Positions 28,401 to 37,255 are shown, counted from the stretch's first letter. The stretch: 64,000 nt of DNA from an uncultured Bacteroidota bacterium (GCA_903913315.1 CAIWKX010000045.1:1-64000); one strand, 5' to 3'. A program made the numbers and translations. The notes: generated by a model not told the origin, from the letters alone.

Positions 28401-29739
28401 CACTAACGGGTACAGAGTTATTAAACCCAACATTAGTAGTGGAAATTTCTCTAATATTAGTGTTTAGTAATCCAGTTCCTGTTACTATCAATGAAGGATT
28501 ATATTTATTGTTAGGATTGTTTGGTGGAGTGTCAATTGGTTTTAAAAAGAAATCATTTGCCTGATAAGGATGAATATCAGCAGGCGCAATTGCAACAATT
28601 TGACTATCAGGGATAGTTGTAGGTACTGTAACTGATTTGTCTGTTAAGCGAGCCTCACCTAAATCTTGAATTGCTACAATATTCCTTAAATTGTTATTTG
28701 TAGTGCTAACATGATTTTGTTTATTTGTAATCCAAACTTCTATACGAGTGATTTGAACTCTACTATCAATAAAAGGATAGTTTTTTAAAGCAAAATCATA
28801 TCTGTTTCTGAAATATTGTGATAAGAAAAAGTGTCTATCAGCATCATAAGCTTGGGCAAAAATATCAAACTTTTGAACGGTTCCTCCTCCTTGAGCAGTC
28901 ACGGTTTTGGTTTGAGATTTCTGTTCGGCAAAAACACCAGTAATGGTTGTTTTTCCGAACTGAAATTGTCCTTTTACTCCAAATAAACTTTGTGCACCTC
29001 TTATCAATGAACTGTTAAGCGGCATACTAACGTTTCCAACTTCAATTTTTTTAATAATATCGTCTTCCGAAGGACTAAAATCTAATTTAATAAGATTTTG
29101 AAACGCAAATGTTGAATGAGTATCGTAATTTGCATTTACATTGACACGAGTACCTACTTTTCCCATCAAACTCATACTGATTCTTTGATTGAAATCGAAA
29201 GTAGTTGTAGATCTGTTTCGTGGTGAGAATGATGGATTATCTTGTTTGGTGTGTCTAAATCCTAAATCCATTTCTACAGATCCAGTCGGCTTTACGTCAA
29301 TAGTATTGCTTCCAAAAATAGTTTCAAAAAAACTAGAATTTACATAATAACGTGGCAATAAATTTTTCTTTTTATCTACACTAGCTGCTTTTTTACCATC
29401 AATAGCATCCGTTTTGTCTTTAAAATAATCATGCATTGACTCTCTAAGCACCATTTGTTCATACTCCTTTGGTGTTAATATGATAGGATAATTAATGTTA
29501 AATCCTTCAAAAGTTGTGCTTAAAATATAACGATCAGTAGTTGGGTCATATTTATAGGCCTCAATAACACTTTTTGGGTTGTTAATTTTAATTTTTCCTT
29601 TGTTGTATCCAACGGTGTCTAACACCTTTGTTTTTGTTGTGTCAATTTGTGCAAATGATGCTTGACTTACTAGCATCATTATCACGATGAAGGCTAGTTT
29701 ACTAATTATATGAGTATATTTATTGTAATGTGTTTTCAA
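22465..29739 (-). CDS. sprA: Type IX secretion outer-membrane translocon SprA
   Basis: A very large 2424-residue protein with a signal peptide (ending S-Q-A-S-F-A-Q). It matches SprA/Sov in length and in recurring features: repeated G-A-F-N-V-P-K-G-S-V, a Y-V-E-D-F-E-G-S-Q region near residue 900, D-E-L-R-L-S-E near 1550 and a beta-rich barrel ending in L-R-Y-R-F-G-N. SprA forms the huge outer-membrane barrel through which T9SS cargo is exported. In gliding flavobacteria it is also needed for SprB-dependent motility. The order maeB-ruvA-sprA-gcvH fits what I know of flavobacteria. ruvA ends 3 nt upstream of its start, so ruvA and sprA are likely one transcript. Confidence 0.96.
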   Translation of the reverse strand: MKTHYNKYTHIISKLAFIVIMMLVSQASFAQIDTTKTKVLDTVGYNKGKIKINNPKSVIEAYKYDPTTDRYILSTTFEGFNINYPIILTPKEYEQMVLRESMHDYFKDKTDAIDGKKAASVDKKKNLLPRYYVNSSFFETIFGSNTIDVKPTGSVEMDLGFRHTKQDNPSFSPRNRSTTTFDFNQRISMSLMGKVGTRVNVNANYDTHSTFAFQNLIKLDFSPSEDDIIKKIEVGNVSMPLNSSLIRGAQSLFGVKGQFQFGKTTITGVFAEQKSQTKTVTAQGGGTVQKFDIFAQAYDADRHFFLSQYFRNRYDFALKNYPFIDSRVQITRIEVWITNKQNHVSTTNNNLRNIVAIQDLGEARLTDKSVTVPTTIPDSQIVAIAPADIHPYQANDFFLKPIDTPPNNPNNKYNPSLIVTGTGLLNTNIREISTTNVGFNNSVPVSEGADYSKLENARKLLPNEFTYNAQLGYISLQQRLTSDEILAVAYQYTIGDQVYQVGEFGTDGVTATQVSATGVPTTQSLVLKLLKSSLTDVTKPVWGLMMKNIYQIPSGFQMQKEDFKFNILYSDPAPLNYITKASTTAPALPLGVEETPLLRVFDLDRLNFSNDPQQDGDGFFDFLPGLTVDQQNGRIIFTSAEPFGRHLFEKLRNSPLENYDDYLNPTPPYNENQLKYVYTSLYKTSQTAALQDSQKNKFELRGTFKSSGGDGIPLGAFNVPKGSVSVTAGGRKLIEGVDYTVNYQAGRVQILDPALSASNTPIVVSVENNSTFGQQTKRFYGFNAEHKFTDKFLVGATMLKLSERPYTQKTTYGHESVNNTIYGLNTSYSTQVPFFTRLVNKLPNMDTDVPSNFSFRGEVAYLKPGTPKADQFNGESTVYVEDFEGSQTNMDMKSPYSWFLSSTPVKPTTGTPTDYQDFGAASNGLDYGFKRAKLAWYTIDPIFYTQLPSGMTDQDLSYNSTRRVFSTELYPSVVIPAGQSQVVNTLDLTYFPKERGPYNFNPASAANGTLPSPTDSFGGIVRALNTTDFEQANVEYIQFWMMDPYTDAGNPNLPATTNTGRIYFDLGQISEDILQDGNKFYENGVGNNQTLGTPTIWGNVPASQSLIYAFDSDPNNRTSQDVGLNGLNDAQEAAKYPAFASFADPAADDYTYFLNTTGSIFDRYKNYNGTEGNSPINVSDTNRGSTTIPDVEDINRDNTMSTINAYYEYSIKVSPADLASVGNNYITSILPTQVTLPNGSTTNARWIQFKIPINQPNNIIGGISDFRSISFMRMFMTKFSDQMTVRFGSLDLVRGDWIKYNLTLDPNDTDPTDDNTDYDSFAVNIQENGSRSPINYVLPPGVTLEQLYNNNTLIPQNEQSLSIRVGTLTDYGLEPGDSRAVFKNESIDMRQYKKLRMFLHAEALAPPVDNNPLQDNEMVAFMRFGGDFVDNFYQVEIPLKTTQYGNNTPNGVWPDANQMDISLALLTKLKVLAMSHVYTSPGEIFWMNEEDLDPTAINKVNKLRFGIRGNPNFGLVRTLMLGLKNQTNVLNTPQHPLMPRRLKGEAWFDELRLSEMDNSGGMAAVANMDGNFADFATVSATGKMSTIGFGTLEQGPQQRSMEDDLQYNIVSNMSLGKLLPKKWGVNLPFNYSVGEEFITPKYDPFNQDIELKQLINETTDAASKKNLKDRAIDYTKRKSINFIGMKKQRAEKAIPHFYDLENLTLSCTYNQVDKHNYELENYIDQKVTTTADYAFAFKAKPIEPFKQVKRFKKSSYWKLLSDFNFNYVPTNVTFSSNISRQFNRQQFRLIDVEGIGLDALYQRNFLFNYQYGFNYNLTKALKINFNATSNNIVKNYMNENNVPDNTYTIWTDYWNPGIPNQHNQQITVNYELPINKLPFLSFVKSNYTYIGTYSWQRASTALSSAVGDDGITYNLGNSIQNSGAHKLNTQLNMDAFYKYIGLSKTKKPAKTAPVGPPKPGEKINSEKAAPIKDVNPFLNGLIGIVTSLKNLQLNYTQNEGTSLPGFLPSVGFFGSAKPSLGFGFGAQDDIRFAAAERGWLTNYPDFNQNYLHTITRTLDFTANMELFPDFKIDLNGKRTYADNYSEQYNVTNGQYNSLSPYDTGNFAISTLLISTAFKHSDEFSSSAFDDFRNNRLTIANRLAQNYYNGAHYSLDADGFPTGFGKDKQEVLLPAFLSAYTGTSASSVSLGLFRNIPIPNWNVKYTGLMRYQFFKDKFKRFSIQHAYMASYTINSFRSNLDYNQHANEINPLNGNFYSQTIIGNVNLVEQFNPLIKIDLETKSSFKLLAEIKKDRALSLSFDNNLLTEVKGIEYVIGTGYRFKDVIFSSKLADSPTGIIKSDINLKIDFSYRNNKTIVRYLDYDNNQLGGGQNIYTGKLSADYALSKNLTIILYYNHSFSKAVISTSFPMTNIQGGFTLRYRFGN

Positions 29740-29742
29740 AAA

Positions 29743-30324
29743 CTATAAATTTTTTAATGCTTGTTTAATAATCACTTCAACAGAGGCATTCGGATTTTCA
29801 CTAATTACTTTATCAACTAATTTTTCGGAAGATTTTCTAATAAAACCTAAAACTTCCAAAGCAGATAACGCTTCATCTCTATTTGTATTGTGTTGTGACA
29901 TCGAAACCTCGTCCAAATCATAAATTTTTAACACTTTATCTTTCAAATCAAGGATAGCTCTTTGGGCAGTTTTTCCTCCAATGCCTTTTATAGACTGAAT
30001 TGTAGCCACATCTCCACTTGCCAAAGCTTGAATAATTTGTTTGGGTTCTAATGAGGATAGCATTGTTCTAGCAATTCCAGCACCAATTCCAGAAACCAAT
30101 AATAACATCTTGAAAATCTCTTTTTCCGATTTTTCTACAAATCCATACAATGTATGTGCATCTTCTTTGATTATCAAATGGGTAAAGAGTTTTATAAAAT
30201 CGGTATTGGGCAATAGCGAATAGGTATGCAAAGAAATATTGATATGATAACCTACGCCATTGCAGTCTATTACTACTTCTGTAGGTGTTTTTTCAACTAA
30301 TTTTCCTTGAATGTGTGCTATCAT
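29743..30324 (-). CDS. ruvA: Holliday junction branch migration protein RuvA
   Basis: The 193-residue protein has an N-terminal OB-fold (M-I-A-H-I-Q-G-K-L-V-E-K), two helix-hairpin-helix motifs (L-L-L-V-S-G-I-G-A-G-I-A and I-Q-S-I-K-G-I-G-G-K-T-A-Q-R) and a short C-terminal RuvB-binding domain from about residue 145 (D-E-A-L-S-A-L-E-V-L-G-F). It binds Holliday junctions as a tetramer and loads RuvB; ruvB is not in the window. It sits directly before sprA, joining recombination and secretion genes in one unit with no evident functional link. Confidence 0.96.
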   Translation of the reverse strand: MIAHIQGKLVEKTPTEVVIDCNGVGYHINISLHTYSLLPNTDFIKLFTHLIIKEDAHTLYGFVEKSEKEIFKMLLLVSGIGAGIARTMLSSLEPKQIIQALASGDVATIQSIKGIGGKTAQRAILDLKDKVLKIYDLDEVSMSQHNTNRDEALSALEVLGFIRKSSEKLVDKVISENPNASVEVIIKQALKNL

Positions 30325-30390
30325 ATTATCTAGTATGCAATTCCAAATATAACAAAAAAGTTTAATTAGAGTTATTTTTTCGTTTTTCTG

Positions 30391-32688
30391 TTATTTTTTT
30401 ACTACAAAATTCTTAATTCTTTTCGCTTTTTCTTGTGCATCAACCACTGCAACAGCTGCCATATTGACCATTTCTTCCACACTAGCTCCCAATTGAAAAA
30501 TATGCACGGGTTTATCCATTCCAAGCATAATAGGTCCAATAGAATCTACTTTATATAATTCTTTCAATAATTTGTATGTAATATTTGCTGATTCTAAATT
30601 TGGAAAAATCAAAGTATTTACTTTTTTACCTGCCAATTTTGAAAAAGGGAATTTCCCTTTAAGCATTTCTGGATTTAAAGCAAAATCAGCTTGAATTTCC
30701 CCATCCACAATTAAATCAGGATAATAATGATGTAAATAGGCTACAGCTTCTCTCACTTTATTTGCACTTTCATGGGATGATGAACCAAAATTAGAAAATG
30801 AAACCATTGCAATTACAGGTTCAATTCCAAACATTCTAACTGTCTTTTCAGTCATTAAAGCAATTTTTGCCAAATCATCTGCCGACGGATTTGGATTAAT
30901 AGCTGTATCCGATAAAAACATAGGGCCACGATTGGTCATCATCATATTGGTGGTAGCAATTAATGAAATTCCAGGAGCTTTGCCAATCAATTGCATCAAA
31001 GGTTTTACAACAGCAGGATAACTTCTTGAATATCCAGAAACCATAGCGTCTGCATCACCTTGATTGACCATCATAGCTGCAAAGTAATTACGTTCTCGCA
31101 TCCATTTTTGTGCATCAAGCAAAGAGATTCCTCTTCTATTTCTTTCTTTCCAATAAATATCGGCATATTTTAATCGGCGTTTATCTTCTTCTTTAGTTTT
31201 AGGGTCAAGAATAGGTACATCAGCATCAAAACCGATTTCTTCTTTTAGTTCTAATATATCCTCTTTTCTCCCTAATAAAATGGGGTGACCAATACCTTCT
31301 TCAAATACAATTTGAGCTGCTTTTAATACATCCAATTGATCAGCTTCTGCAAAAACAATTCGTTTTGGGTCGGTTTTGGCTCTATTGGTAAGCAAACGAA
31401 CCATTTTATTATCAGACCCCATTCGTTCTAATAATTCCTCTTCATATTTTGCCCAATCAGTAATTGGATGTAAAGCGACACCACTATCCATTGCTGCTTT
31501 TGCTACAGCAGGTGATACCATAGTAATCAATCTTGGATCGAAAGGTTTTGGGATGATATATTCTCTGCCAAAGTTTAGTTTGGTTTCGCCATAAGCAATA
31601 TTTACTTGTTCAGGAACCATTTCTTTTGCCAAAGCAGCCAAAGCTCGAACAGCAGCCATCTTCATAGCTTCGTTAATTTTAGTTGCTCTAACATCTAGTG
31701 CGCCACGGAAAATATAAGGAAAACCAAGTACATTATTAACTTGATTAGGATGGTCTGAACGACCTGTTGCCATAATAATATCTTTTCTTGTAGCTATGGC
31801 AACATTATAATCTATTTCTGGTGTTGGATTTGCCATGGCAAATACAATAGGGTCTTTTGCCATTCCCAATAACATTTCTGAGGTAAGAATATTTCCAGCT
31901 GAAAGTCCTAAAAATACATCGGCATTTACTAATGCTTCTTGTAGTTTAATACCTTTTTTACCATAAGAATATCTTTTTTGCAAGTCAGATAAATCGGTTC
32001 TATCATTTGATAAAACACCTTCTTTATCAAACATGATAATGTTTTCTAAGTTTACACCAAGTAAGACATACAAATTAGCGCAAGCTAAAGCTGCTGAACC
32101 TGCCCCAGAAACTACTAGCTTTACATTTTCAATTTTCTTTCCAGCTAATTCCAATGCATTTAGTAAAGCTGCAGAAGAAATTATAGCTGTGCCATGTTGA
32201 TCATCATGCATCACCGGAATATTCAATTCTTCCACCAAACGTCTTTCTATTTCAAATGATTCTGGAGCTTTGATGTCTTCAAGATTGATTCCACCAAATG
32301 TTGGAGCGATGTTTTTTACGGTGGCAATAAATTCTTCGATGTCTTTTGTACCTACTTCAATGTCGAACACATCAATGTCAGCAAAAATTTTAAATAATAA
32401 AGCTTTTCCTTCCATAACGGGTTTCGAAGCTTCTGGACCAATATCGCCCAAGCCTAATACAGCCGTGCCATTTGAAATAACCGCTACGAGATTTCCTTTG
32501 GAAGTATATTTGTAAACATTGTTAACGTCTTTTGCAATTTCTAAACAAGGTTCTGCAACACCCGGTGAATAGGCCAAAGACAAATCTCTTTGTGTTGCGT
32601 ATTTTTTTGTTGGAACAACTTTTATTTTACCTGGAGTAGGTTTAGCATGATATAAAAGTGCTTCTCTACGTTTACTTGATTTATTCAT
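30391..32688 (-). CDS. maeB: NADP-dependent malic enzyme with C-terminal phosphotransacetylase-like domain
   Basis: The 765-residue fusion protein has a malic enzyme at about residues 1-425 (Y-S-P-G-V-A-E-P-C-L near 40, I-P-V-M-H-D-D-Q-H-G-T-A-I near 157, and the nucleotide loop V-S-G-A-G-S-A-A-L-A-C near 195). A phosphate acetyl/butyryltransferase-like domain follows at about 430-765. The latter is usually regulatory, binding acetyl-CoA, rather than catalytic. The enzyme converts malate to pyruvate plus NADPH. It is the usual MaeB length. A TACCTTTG box on the minus strand (plus 32714-32721) is a probable -7 element about 25 nt upstream of the start. Confidence 0.95.
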   Translation of the reverse strand: MNKSSKRREALLYHAKPTPGKIKVVPTKKYATQRDLSLAYSPGVAEPCLEIAKDVNNVYKYTSKGNLVAVISNGTAVLGLGDIGPEASKPVMEGKALLFKIFADIDVFDIEVGTKDIEEFIATVKNIAPTFGGINLEDIKAPESFEIERRLVEELNIPVMHDDQHGTAIISSAALLNALELAGKKIENVKLVVSGAGSAALACANLYVLLGVNLENIIMFDKEGVLSNDRTDLSDLQKRYSYGKKGIKLQEALVNADVFLGLSAGNILTSEMLLGMAKDPIVFAMANPTPEIDYNVAIATRKDIIMATGRSDHPNQVNNVLGFPYIFRGALDVRATKINEAMKMAAVRALAALAKEMVPEQVNIAYGETKLNFGREYIIPKPFDPRLITMVSPAVAKAAMDSGVALHPITDWAKYEEELLERMGSDNKMVRLLTNRAKTDPKRIVFAEADQLDVLKAAQIVFEEGIGHPILLGRKEDILELKEEIGFDADVPILDPKTKEEDKRRLKYADIYWKERNRRGISLLDAQKWMRERNYFAAMMVNQGDADAMVSGYSRSYPAVVKPLMQLIGKAPGISLIATTNMMMTNRGPMFLSDTAINPNPSADDLAKIALMTEKTVRMFGIEPVIAMVSFSNFGSSSHESANKVREAVAYLHHYYPDLIVDGEIQADFALNPEMLKGKFPFSKLAGKKVNTLIFPNLESANITYKLLKELYKVDSIGPIMLGMDKPVHIFQLGASVEEMVNMAAVAVVDAQEKAKRIKNFVVKK

Positions 32689-33022
32689 TGTGGTCTTTTT
32701 ACATTCTGACTTACAAAGGTAAAAGTATCAACCGAAAAAGGAAATTTTTAAGGAGTTTCTTTTAAAAGAAAATTTATTTTTTGACAGCTCAAATTTTGAG
32801 GTAAGTATATTAAATGTTCAACTATTTTACTCTTATAAATATATCTTTTAGATATTTCCAAATCTTGTAGAAAACCAATTTAGAATTTTCTAATTCAAAA
32901 ATTACTTTTTAAATAGAAATAAAATGTCTTAATATGTAGAAATATATTTTAATGAAACTAAAAAAAACCCAATTCAAAAACTTGAATTGAGTTTTTTCTA
33001 TTTTAGACTAAATTTAGAAAAA
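32689..33022. other. Intergenic region between maeB and the DUF2752 gene
   Basis: 334 nt, AT-rich. It holds the probable maeB promoter (TACCTTTG, plus 32714-32721, minus strand) and the terminator at 32961-32998. In between I see no open frame, RNA motif or repeat worth naming. Confidence 0.6.
32961..32998 (-). terminator. Terminator of the DUF2752 / TM2 gene pair
   Basis: A stem of about 8 bp with AT extension (ACCCAATTCAA against TTGAATTGAGT) is flanked by A and T tracts. It lies 25 nt beyond the DUF2752 stop on the minus strand. Confidence 0.75.
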
Positions 33023-33337
33023 TTAAGTTAATTTCCCAAGAATGCCTGGCAATGATTTTCCATTCCGTTCATAAAAAGCTTTAACCCATAAAGGAATTAA
33101 TAATGGTACTACAATAAACGATAATTTATTATATTCCCAAGCTTTATGAAAATCAAAATGAATAAAATGCATAGTAGCTTTAGTCATTCCACAAGCATAG
33201 CATTCACGCCCAGCTAATAATTTAGATAAACAGATACTCTCGCCAGAATCAAAAAAAGTTGCGGGTAAAAGCAATAATACAAATGGCGTTATTATTGTTA
33301 CCCAAATTCTGATATTGAATACAAGTTTTTTAATCAT
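33023..33337 (-). CDS. DUF2752 family small membrane protein
   Basis: The 104-residue protein has two or three hydrophobic segments and the DUF2752 core C-L-S-K-L-L-A-G-R-E-C-Y-A-C-G-M-T-K-A near residues 33-51, followed by the amphipathic D-F-H-K-A-W-E-Y-N-K. The C-x-x-C-G-M-T-R/K-A motif is typical. The function of the family is unknown. It begins 2 nt after the TM2 gene stops, and DUF2752 and TM2 genes are often neighbours in Bacteroidota, which suggests one membrane function (inference). Confidence 0.85.
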   Translation of the reverse strand: MIKKLVFNIRIWVTIITPFVLLLLPATFFDSGESICLSKLLAGRECYACGMTKATMHFIHFDFHKAWEYNKLSFIVVPLLIPLWVKAFYERNGKSLPGILGKLT

Positions 33338-33339
33338 TG

Positions 33340-33702
33340 TTACAATGTTTTATCATAACTGCCATTTTTAGGCTGTAAATCTCCGGTGCAAATTCTAATC
33401 AAATCGATAAGAGCCCATACACCACAACCTCCTGCAGTTAACAATTGAACAATACCTTGCCAAGTGTAACCTAAATAAAAACGATGTATCCCAATTCCAC
33501 CAACTAAAATAACTAAAAGCAAAGCTACAAGTTGACTTTTTCCACTTGAAGCCGCAGCTGGAGAAGAAAATTCAGCATGTTTTTTTTCAACAACAACTGT
33601 TGAGTTATTAGTTGTTTTTCTTTCAACTGGGAAAGAGGCATAAGTTGCTGAAATTGAAACTAACAAAAACGCAACCAAACTAAAAAATAATTTTAATCTC
33701 AT
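33340..33702 (-). CDS. TM2 domain-containing membrane protein
   Basis: The protein has 120 residues from the ATG at 33700-33702. A signal peptide ends near Y-A-S-F-P, followed by a polar Thr/Asn/Val-rich spacer. The TM2 domain follows: two helices joined by G-G-I-G-I-H-R-F-Y-L-G-Y-T-W-Q-G, then G-G-C-G-V-W-A-L-I-D-L-I-R-I. An upstream in-frame ATG at 33756 would add 18 residues and overlap the divergent gene's start, so I reject it. TM2 proteins have no agreed biochemical role in bacteria. Confidence 0.88.
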   Translation of the reverse strand: MRLKLFFSLVAFLLVSISATYASFPVERKTTNNSTVVVEKKHAEFSSPAAASSGKSQLVALLLVILVGGIGIHRFYLGYTWQGIVQLLTAGGCGVWALIDLIRICTGDLQPKNGSYDKTL

Positions 33703-33756
33703 AAATAATAAAGTATTAAAAGGTTTATATTTGACCAAAATAACAAAAAAATCCAT

Positions 33757-34629
33757 ATGAATAAGAAAATTTTATTTTTTTTTCTTTTTAGTTTAAATTT
33801 TTATTCTCAAAGTAAGTATGAATATTTTGGTGCTTTAAAATTAAATGGTGATGATAAAACCATCATATCTTATCGATTGGTTTTTATTGAGGATAAAGGT
33901 AAAATCGAGGGGTATTCTCTAACAGATTTAGGAGGTAATCACGAAACAAAAAATAAAATATCAGGAACTTATAATGAAAAAACTAAAAATTTAAAGTTTA
34001 AAGAAGAGGACGTTTTATATACGAAATCACCTTTAAGTGACGATGTTTTTTGTTTTGTTAATTTTTCTGGAAAAGTAAAATTAACTGATGAAAAAAATAA
34101 AATTGATGGAGATTTTAAAGGGTTTTTTAAAAATAAAACTAAATGTATTGATGGTACTTTAACTTTAATTGGTTCAAAAAAGATATATAAGCTACTTAAT
34201 AAAATAAATTCAAAAATTCAAAAGTCAAAAAAAGTAGATAATGTTACTAAAGTCAAATTCAATCCAATTCATATTTTAGACAGTTTAAAAGTTAATAATT
34301 TAGGTAAGGATCAAAATTTGAGTGTATTTGTAAAATCAGATAAAATACAACTTGAAATTTGGGATTCTAAAATTGAAGATGGTGATAAAATTGATTTATT
34401 TCAAAACGGAAAAAAAATAATAGACAACTATACAGTTTTAAATAAAAAATTGGGTATAAATGTTAAACTTGACTCTGAAAAGAATATTTTTAGAATTGAA
34501 GCAATAAGTGAGGGTGAGATAAAGCCTAATACTGCAATGATTCAGCTCATAGATGATGACAAAACATATGAGTTATCAACAAATCTCAAAAAGGGAGAAA
34601 AAACATCTATTACAATAATTAGAAAATAA
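33757..34629 (+). CDS. Hypothetical exported protein
   Basis: The 290-residue protein has a signal peptide (M-N-K-K-I-L-F-F-F-L-F-S-L-N-F-Y-S-Q-S). The mature part is very Lys/Asp-rich. Residues 20-140 form a beta-rich domain with alternating G-x-x-x-Y/F strands (K-I-E-G-Y-S-L-T, K-I-S-G-T-Y-N, K-I-D-G-D-F-K-G-F). Residues 170-290 form a second beta domain (L-E-I-W-D-S-K-I-E-D-G-D-K-I-D-L-F-Q-N-G-K) resembling a small Ig-like or calcium-binding-type fold. I do not recognise it. It lacks a type A or B sorting domain, so it is probably periplasmic. Divergent from the TM2 gene and convergent with pnp. Confidence 0.7.
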   Translation: MNKKILFFFLFSLNFYSQSKYEYFGALKLNGDDKTIISYRLVFIEDKGKIEGYSLTDLGGNHETKNKISGTYNEKTKNLKFKEEDVLYTKSPLSDDVFCFVNFSGKVKLTDEKNKIDGDFKGFFKNKTKCIDGTLTLIGSKKIYKLLNKINSKIQKSKKVDNVTKVKFNPIHILDSLKVNNLGKDQNLSVFVKSDKIQLEIWDSKIEDGDKIDLFQNGKKIIDNYTVLNKKLGINVKLDSEKNIFRIEAISEGEIKPNTAMIQLIDDDKTYELSTNLKKGEKTSITIIRK

Positions 34630-34634
34630 AAACA

Positions 34635-34668
34635 AACCCCTGATTCATTTATTTGAATCAGGGTTTTT
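34635..34668. terminator. Bidirectional terminator between hypothetical gene and pnp
   Basis: Stem CCCTGATTCA / TGAATCAGGG with a short T-rich loop is flanked by A tract and T tract. It is suitable for both convergent transcripts. Confidence 0.85.
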
Positions 34669-34691
34669 ATATTCTATATTTTAAAATTAAA

Positions 34692-36842
34692 TTATTCCGC
34701 TTTAGGAGTAATCTTATTTTCTTCTCTTGGAGGTCTTGGCAATAATGCTTTTCTAGAGACTTTTTCTTTTCTAGTTTTTGGGTCAATACCTAAATATTTC
34801 ACCATAAATACATCACCCATATTCACAACATCAGAAACATTTTCAGTTCTTTCCCAAGCCAATTCAGATACGTGTAATAAAACTTCGTTTCCTGGAGCTT
34901 GTGTATATTCTACAACAGCGCCAAAATCAAGCATTTTAATTACTTTCACTTCATAAGCTTCTCCCATTACTGGTTTAAAAATGATAGAGTCAATTTTAGC
35001 TAATACTGCTGCAATTCCATCTGGATCTGTTCCAAGTATTTCAACAACACCTTGCTCATCCACTTCATTAATAACAATAGTACAACCAGTAGCTTTTTGC
35101 AATTCTTGAATCACTTTTCCTCCAGGTCCAATCAAAGCACCAATAAAGGCACCAGGAATAGTTCTCATGATAATTTTTGGAGCATGTTTTTTAACGTCAG
35201 CTCTTGGTTTAGCAAGAGTTTCTGTAAGTATTCCAAGGATATGCATACGACCATCACGAGCTTGAGCCAAAGCTTGCTCCATGATTTCATATTTTAATCC
35301 ATCAATTTTGATATCCATTTGACATGCTGTAATACCTTCTGAAGTTCCAGTTACTTTGAAATCCATATCGCCTAAATGATCTTCATCACCTAAAATATCT
35401 GATAGAACAGCAAAACGTTCTCCATCAGTAATCAATCCCATTGCAATTCCTGAAACTGGACGAATCATTTGAATACCTGCATCCATTAAAGATAATGTTC
35501 CAGCACAAACTGTAGCCATTGAAGATGAACCATTAGATTCTAATACTTCAGAAACCACACGAATCGTATAAGGACAATCTGCAGGAATCATGTTTTTTAA
35601 AGCACGTTGTGCCAAGTTTCCATGACCTACCTCTCTTCTTGAAGTTCCTCTTAATGGACGAGCTTCTCCAGTTGAAAACGGTGGAAAATTATAATGTAAA
35701 TAAAATTTTTCTTCTCCTTGTTCACTTGGTGAATCAATTTGGTTAGCTTCTCTGGATGTTCCTAAAGTAGCTGTTGCTAAAGCTTGTGTTTCTCCACGAG
35801 TAAACAAAGCTGAACCGTGAACTGATGGTAAGTAATCTACTTCACACCAAATAGGTCTGATTTCTGTAGTTTTTCTTCCGTCCAAACGAGTTCCTAAGTC
35901 TAAAGTTACATTACGAACAGCTTCTTTGTTGACTTTGTAGAAATATTTTCCAACAAGATCTCCATTTTCTGCTAATTCTTCTTCTGTGAATAATGTTTTT
36001 ACTTCTTCTTTTACAGCATCAAACGCAGCCGAACGTTCGTGCTTAGCTGAACCTTTGCTTGCAATAGCGTAAATTTTATCGTAAGCTGCGGCTCTTACTT
36101 TCGTGTAAATAGCTTCGTCAGATTTTTCAGTTTCGTAGGTACGAACTTCTTTTTTTCCAAAAGCATTTGCCAATCTTTCTTGAGCTGCAATTTGTACTTT
36201 AATATGTTCGTGAGCAAATTTAATTGCCTCTACCATTTCTTTTTCCGAAATTTCTTTCATTTCCCCTTCCACCATTGCAATAGAATCAGTGGAAGCTCCA
36301 ATCATCATATCAATATCTGATAATTCTAATTGTGCACGACTTGGGTTAATGATGAATTTTCCATCAATTCTTCCAACTCTAGCTTCAGAAATTAAGGTTT
36401 CAAATGGGATGTCAGACAAGGCAAGTGCTGCCGAAGCGGCTAATCCTGCTAGTGCATCTGGCATAACATCATCATCATGAGACATTAATTGAATCATAAC
36501 TTGAACTTCTGCATGATAATCACTTGGGAAAAGCGGACGTAAAACACGGTCAACTAATCTCATTGTAAGCACTTCGCTATCACTTGGACGTGCTTCTCTT
36601 TTAAAGAAACCTCCAGGGAAACGACCTGCTGCAGCAAATTTTTCACGATAATCTACCGTCAAAGGTAAAAAATCAATGCCAGGGCTTGCTTTTCTTGAGG
36701 AGACAACTGTACCTAAAATAACAGTGTTTCCAATTCTAACTACTACAGATCCGTCCGCTTGTTTAGCCAAACGACCTGTCTCGATTGTGATGTTTCTTCC
36801 ATCACCTAAATCGATACTTTCTACAAATAATTGTGGAATCAT
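34692..36842 (-). CDS. pnp: Polyribonucleotide nucleotidyltransferase (PNPase)
   Basis: The 716-residue phosphorolytic 3'-5' exoribonuclease has the two RNase PH domains (about residues 15-230 and 310-545, with [12 protein letters not shown] near 75 and [11 protein letters not shown] near 390). The KH domain ([17 protein letters not shown]) lies near 570, followed by the S1 domain ([15 protein letters not shown]). It follows rpsO on the same strand, the widely conserved rpsO-pnp order, with a hairpin between them at 36950-36976. Confidence 0.97.
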   Translation of the reverse strand: MIPQLFVESIDLGDGRNITIETGRLAKQADGSVVVRIGNTVILGTVVSSRKASPGIDFLPLTVDYREKFAAAGRFPGGFFKREARPSDSEVLTMRLVDRVLRPLFPSDYHAEVQVMIQLMSHDDDVMPDALAGLAASAALALSDIPFETLISEARVGRIDGKFIINPSRAQLELSDIDMMIGASTDSIAMVEGEMKEISEKEMVEAIKFAHEHIKVQIAAQERLANAFGKKEVRTYETEKSDEAIYTKVRAAAYDKIYAIASKGSAKHERSAAFDAVKEEVKTLFTEEELAENGDLVGKYFYKVNKEAVRNVTLDLGTRLDGRKTTEIRPIWCEVDYLPSVHGSALFTRGETQALATATLGTSREANQIDSPSEQGEEKFYLHYNFPPFSTGEARPLRGTSRREVGHGNLAQRALKNMIPADCPYTIRVVSEVLESNGSSSMATVCAGTLSLMDAGIQMIRPVSGIAMGLITDGERFAVLSDILGDEDHLGDMDFKVTGTSEGITACQMDIKIDGLKYEIMEQALAQARDGRMHILGILTETLAKPRADVKKHAPKIIMRTIPGAFIGALIGPGGKVIQELQKATGCTIVINEVDEQGVVEILGTDPDGIAAVLAKIDSIIFKPVMGEAYEVKVIKMLDFGAVVEYTQAPGNEVLLHVSELAWERTENVSDVVNMGDVFMVKYLGIDPKTRKEKVSRKALLPRPPREENKITPKAE

Positions 36843-36949
36843 AAATTTAATTCTCTAAAGTTAAACATGGGTTTAGTTGTGTTGTTTTGTCGCGTAGTAA
36901 GTGCTCTAAATCCCAATGAAAAACCAACTTTTTTTAATATAAAAGCTAA

Positions 36950-36976
36950 AAAAAAGAGGCGCAAAAGCACCTCTTA
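36950..36976 (-). terminator. Terminator or processing hairpin between rpsO and pnp
   Basis: AAGAGG / CCTCTT with an inner GC pair, one mismatch and an AAAA loop lies 10 nt past the rpsO stop. A T tract follows on the minus strand. As in other bacteria it may be a leaky terminator, letting part of rpsO transcription enter pnp. Confidence 0.65.
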
Positions 36977-36985
36977 TAATTTGTA

Positions 36986-37255
36986 TTATTTTCTAATACC
37001 TAATTCTTTAATTAATTCACGATATTTCACAACATCTTTTTTCTTCAAGTAATCAAGAAGAGCTCTTCTTTTTCCTACCAAAAGAACTAATGAACGTTCT
37101 GTGTTGTAATCATGACGATTTTTTTTCAAGTGCTCAGTCAAGTGAGTGATTCTAAATGTGAATAACGCTACTTGTCCTTCTGTAGAACCTGTGTTTTCAG
37201 CTTTTCCTCCGTGTTTAGCGAAGATTTCAGCTTTAGTTTCTTTACTTAAATACAT
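36986..37255 (-). CDS. rpsO: 30S ribosomal protein S15
   Basis: The 89-residue protein is full length. It has the S15 core: N-T-G-S-T-E-G-Q-V-A-L-F-T-F-R-I near residue 22, L-T-E-H-L-K-K-N-R-H-D-Y-N near 38 and R-R-A-L-L-D-Y-L-K-K near 63. It binds 16S rRNA (helices h20-h22). It has its own good promoter and precedes pnp. Confidence 0.98.
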   Translation of the reverse strand: MYLSKETKAEIFAKHGGKAENTGSTEGQVALFTFRITHLTEHLKKNRHDYNTERSLVLLVGKRRALLDYLKKKDVVKYRELIKELGIRK

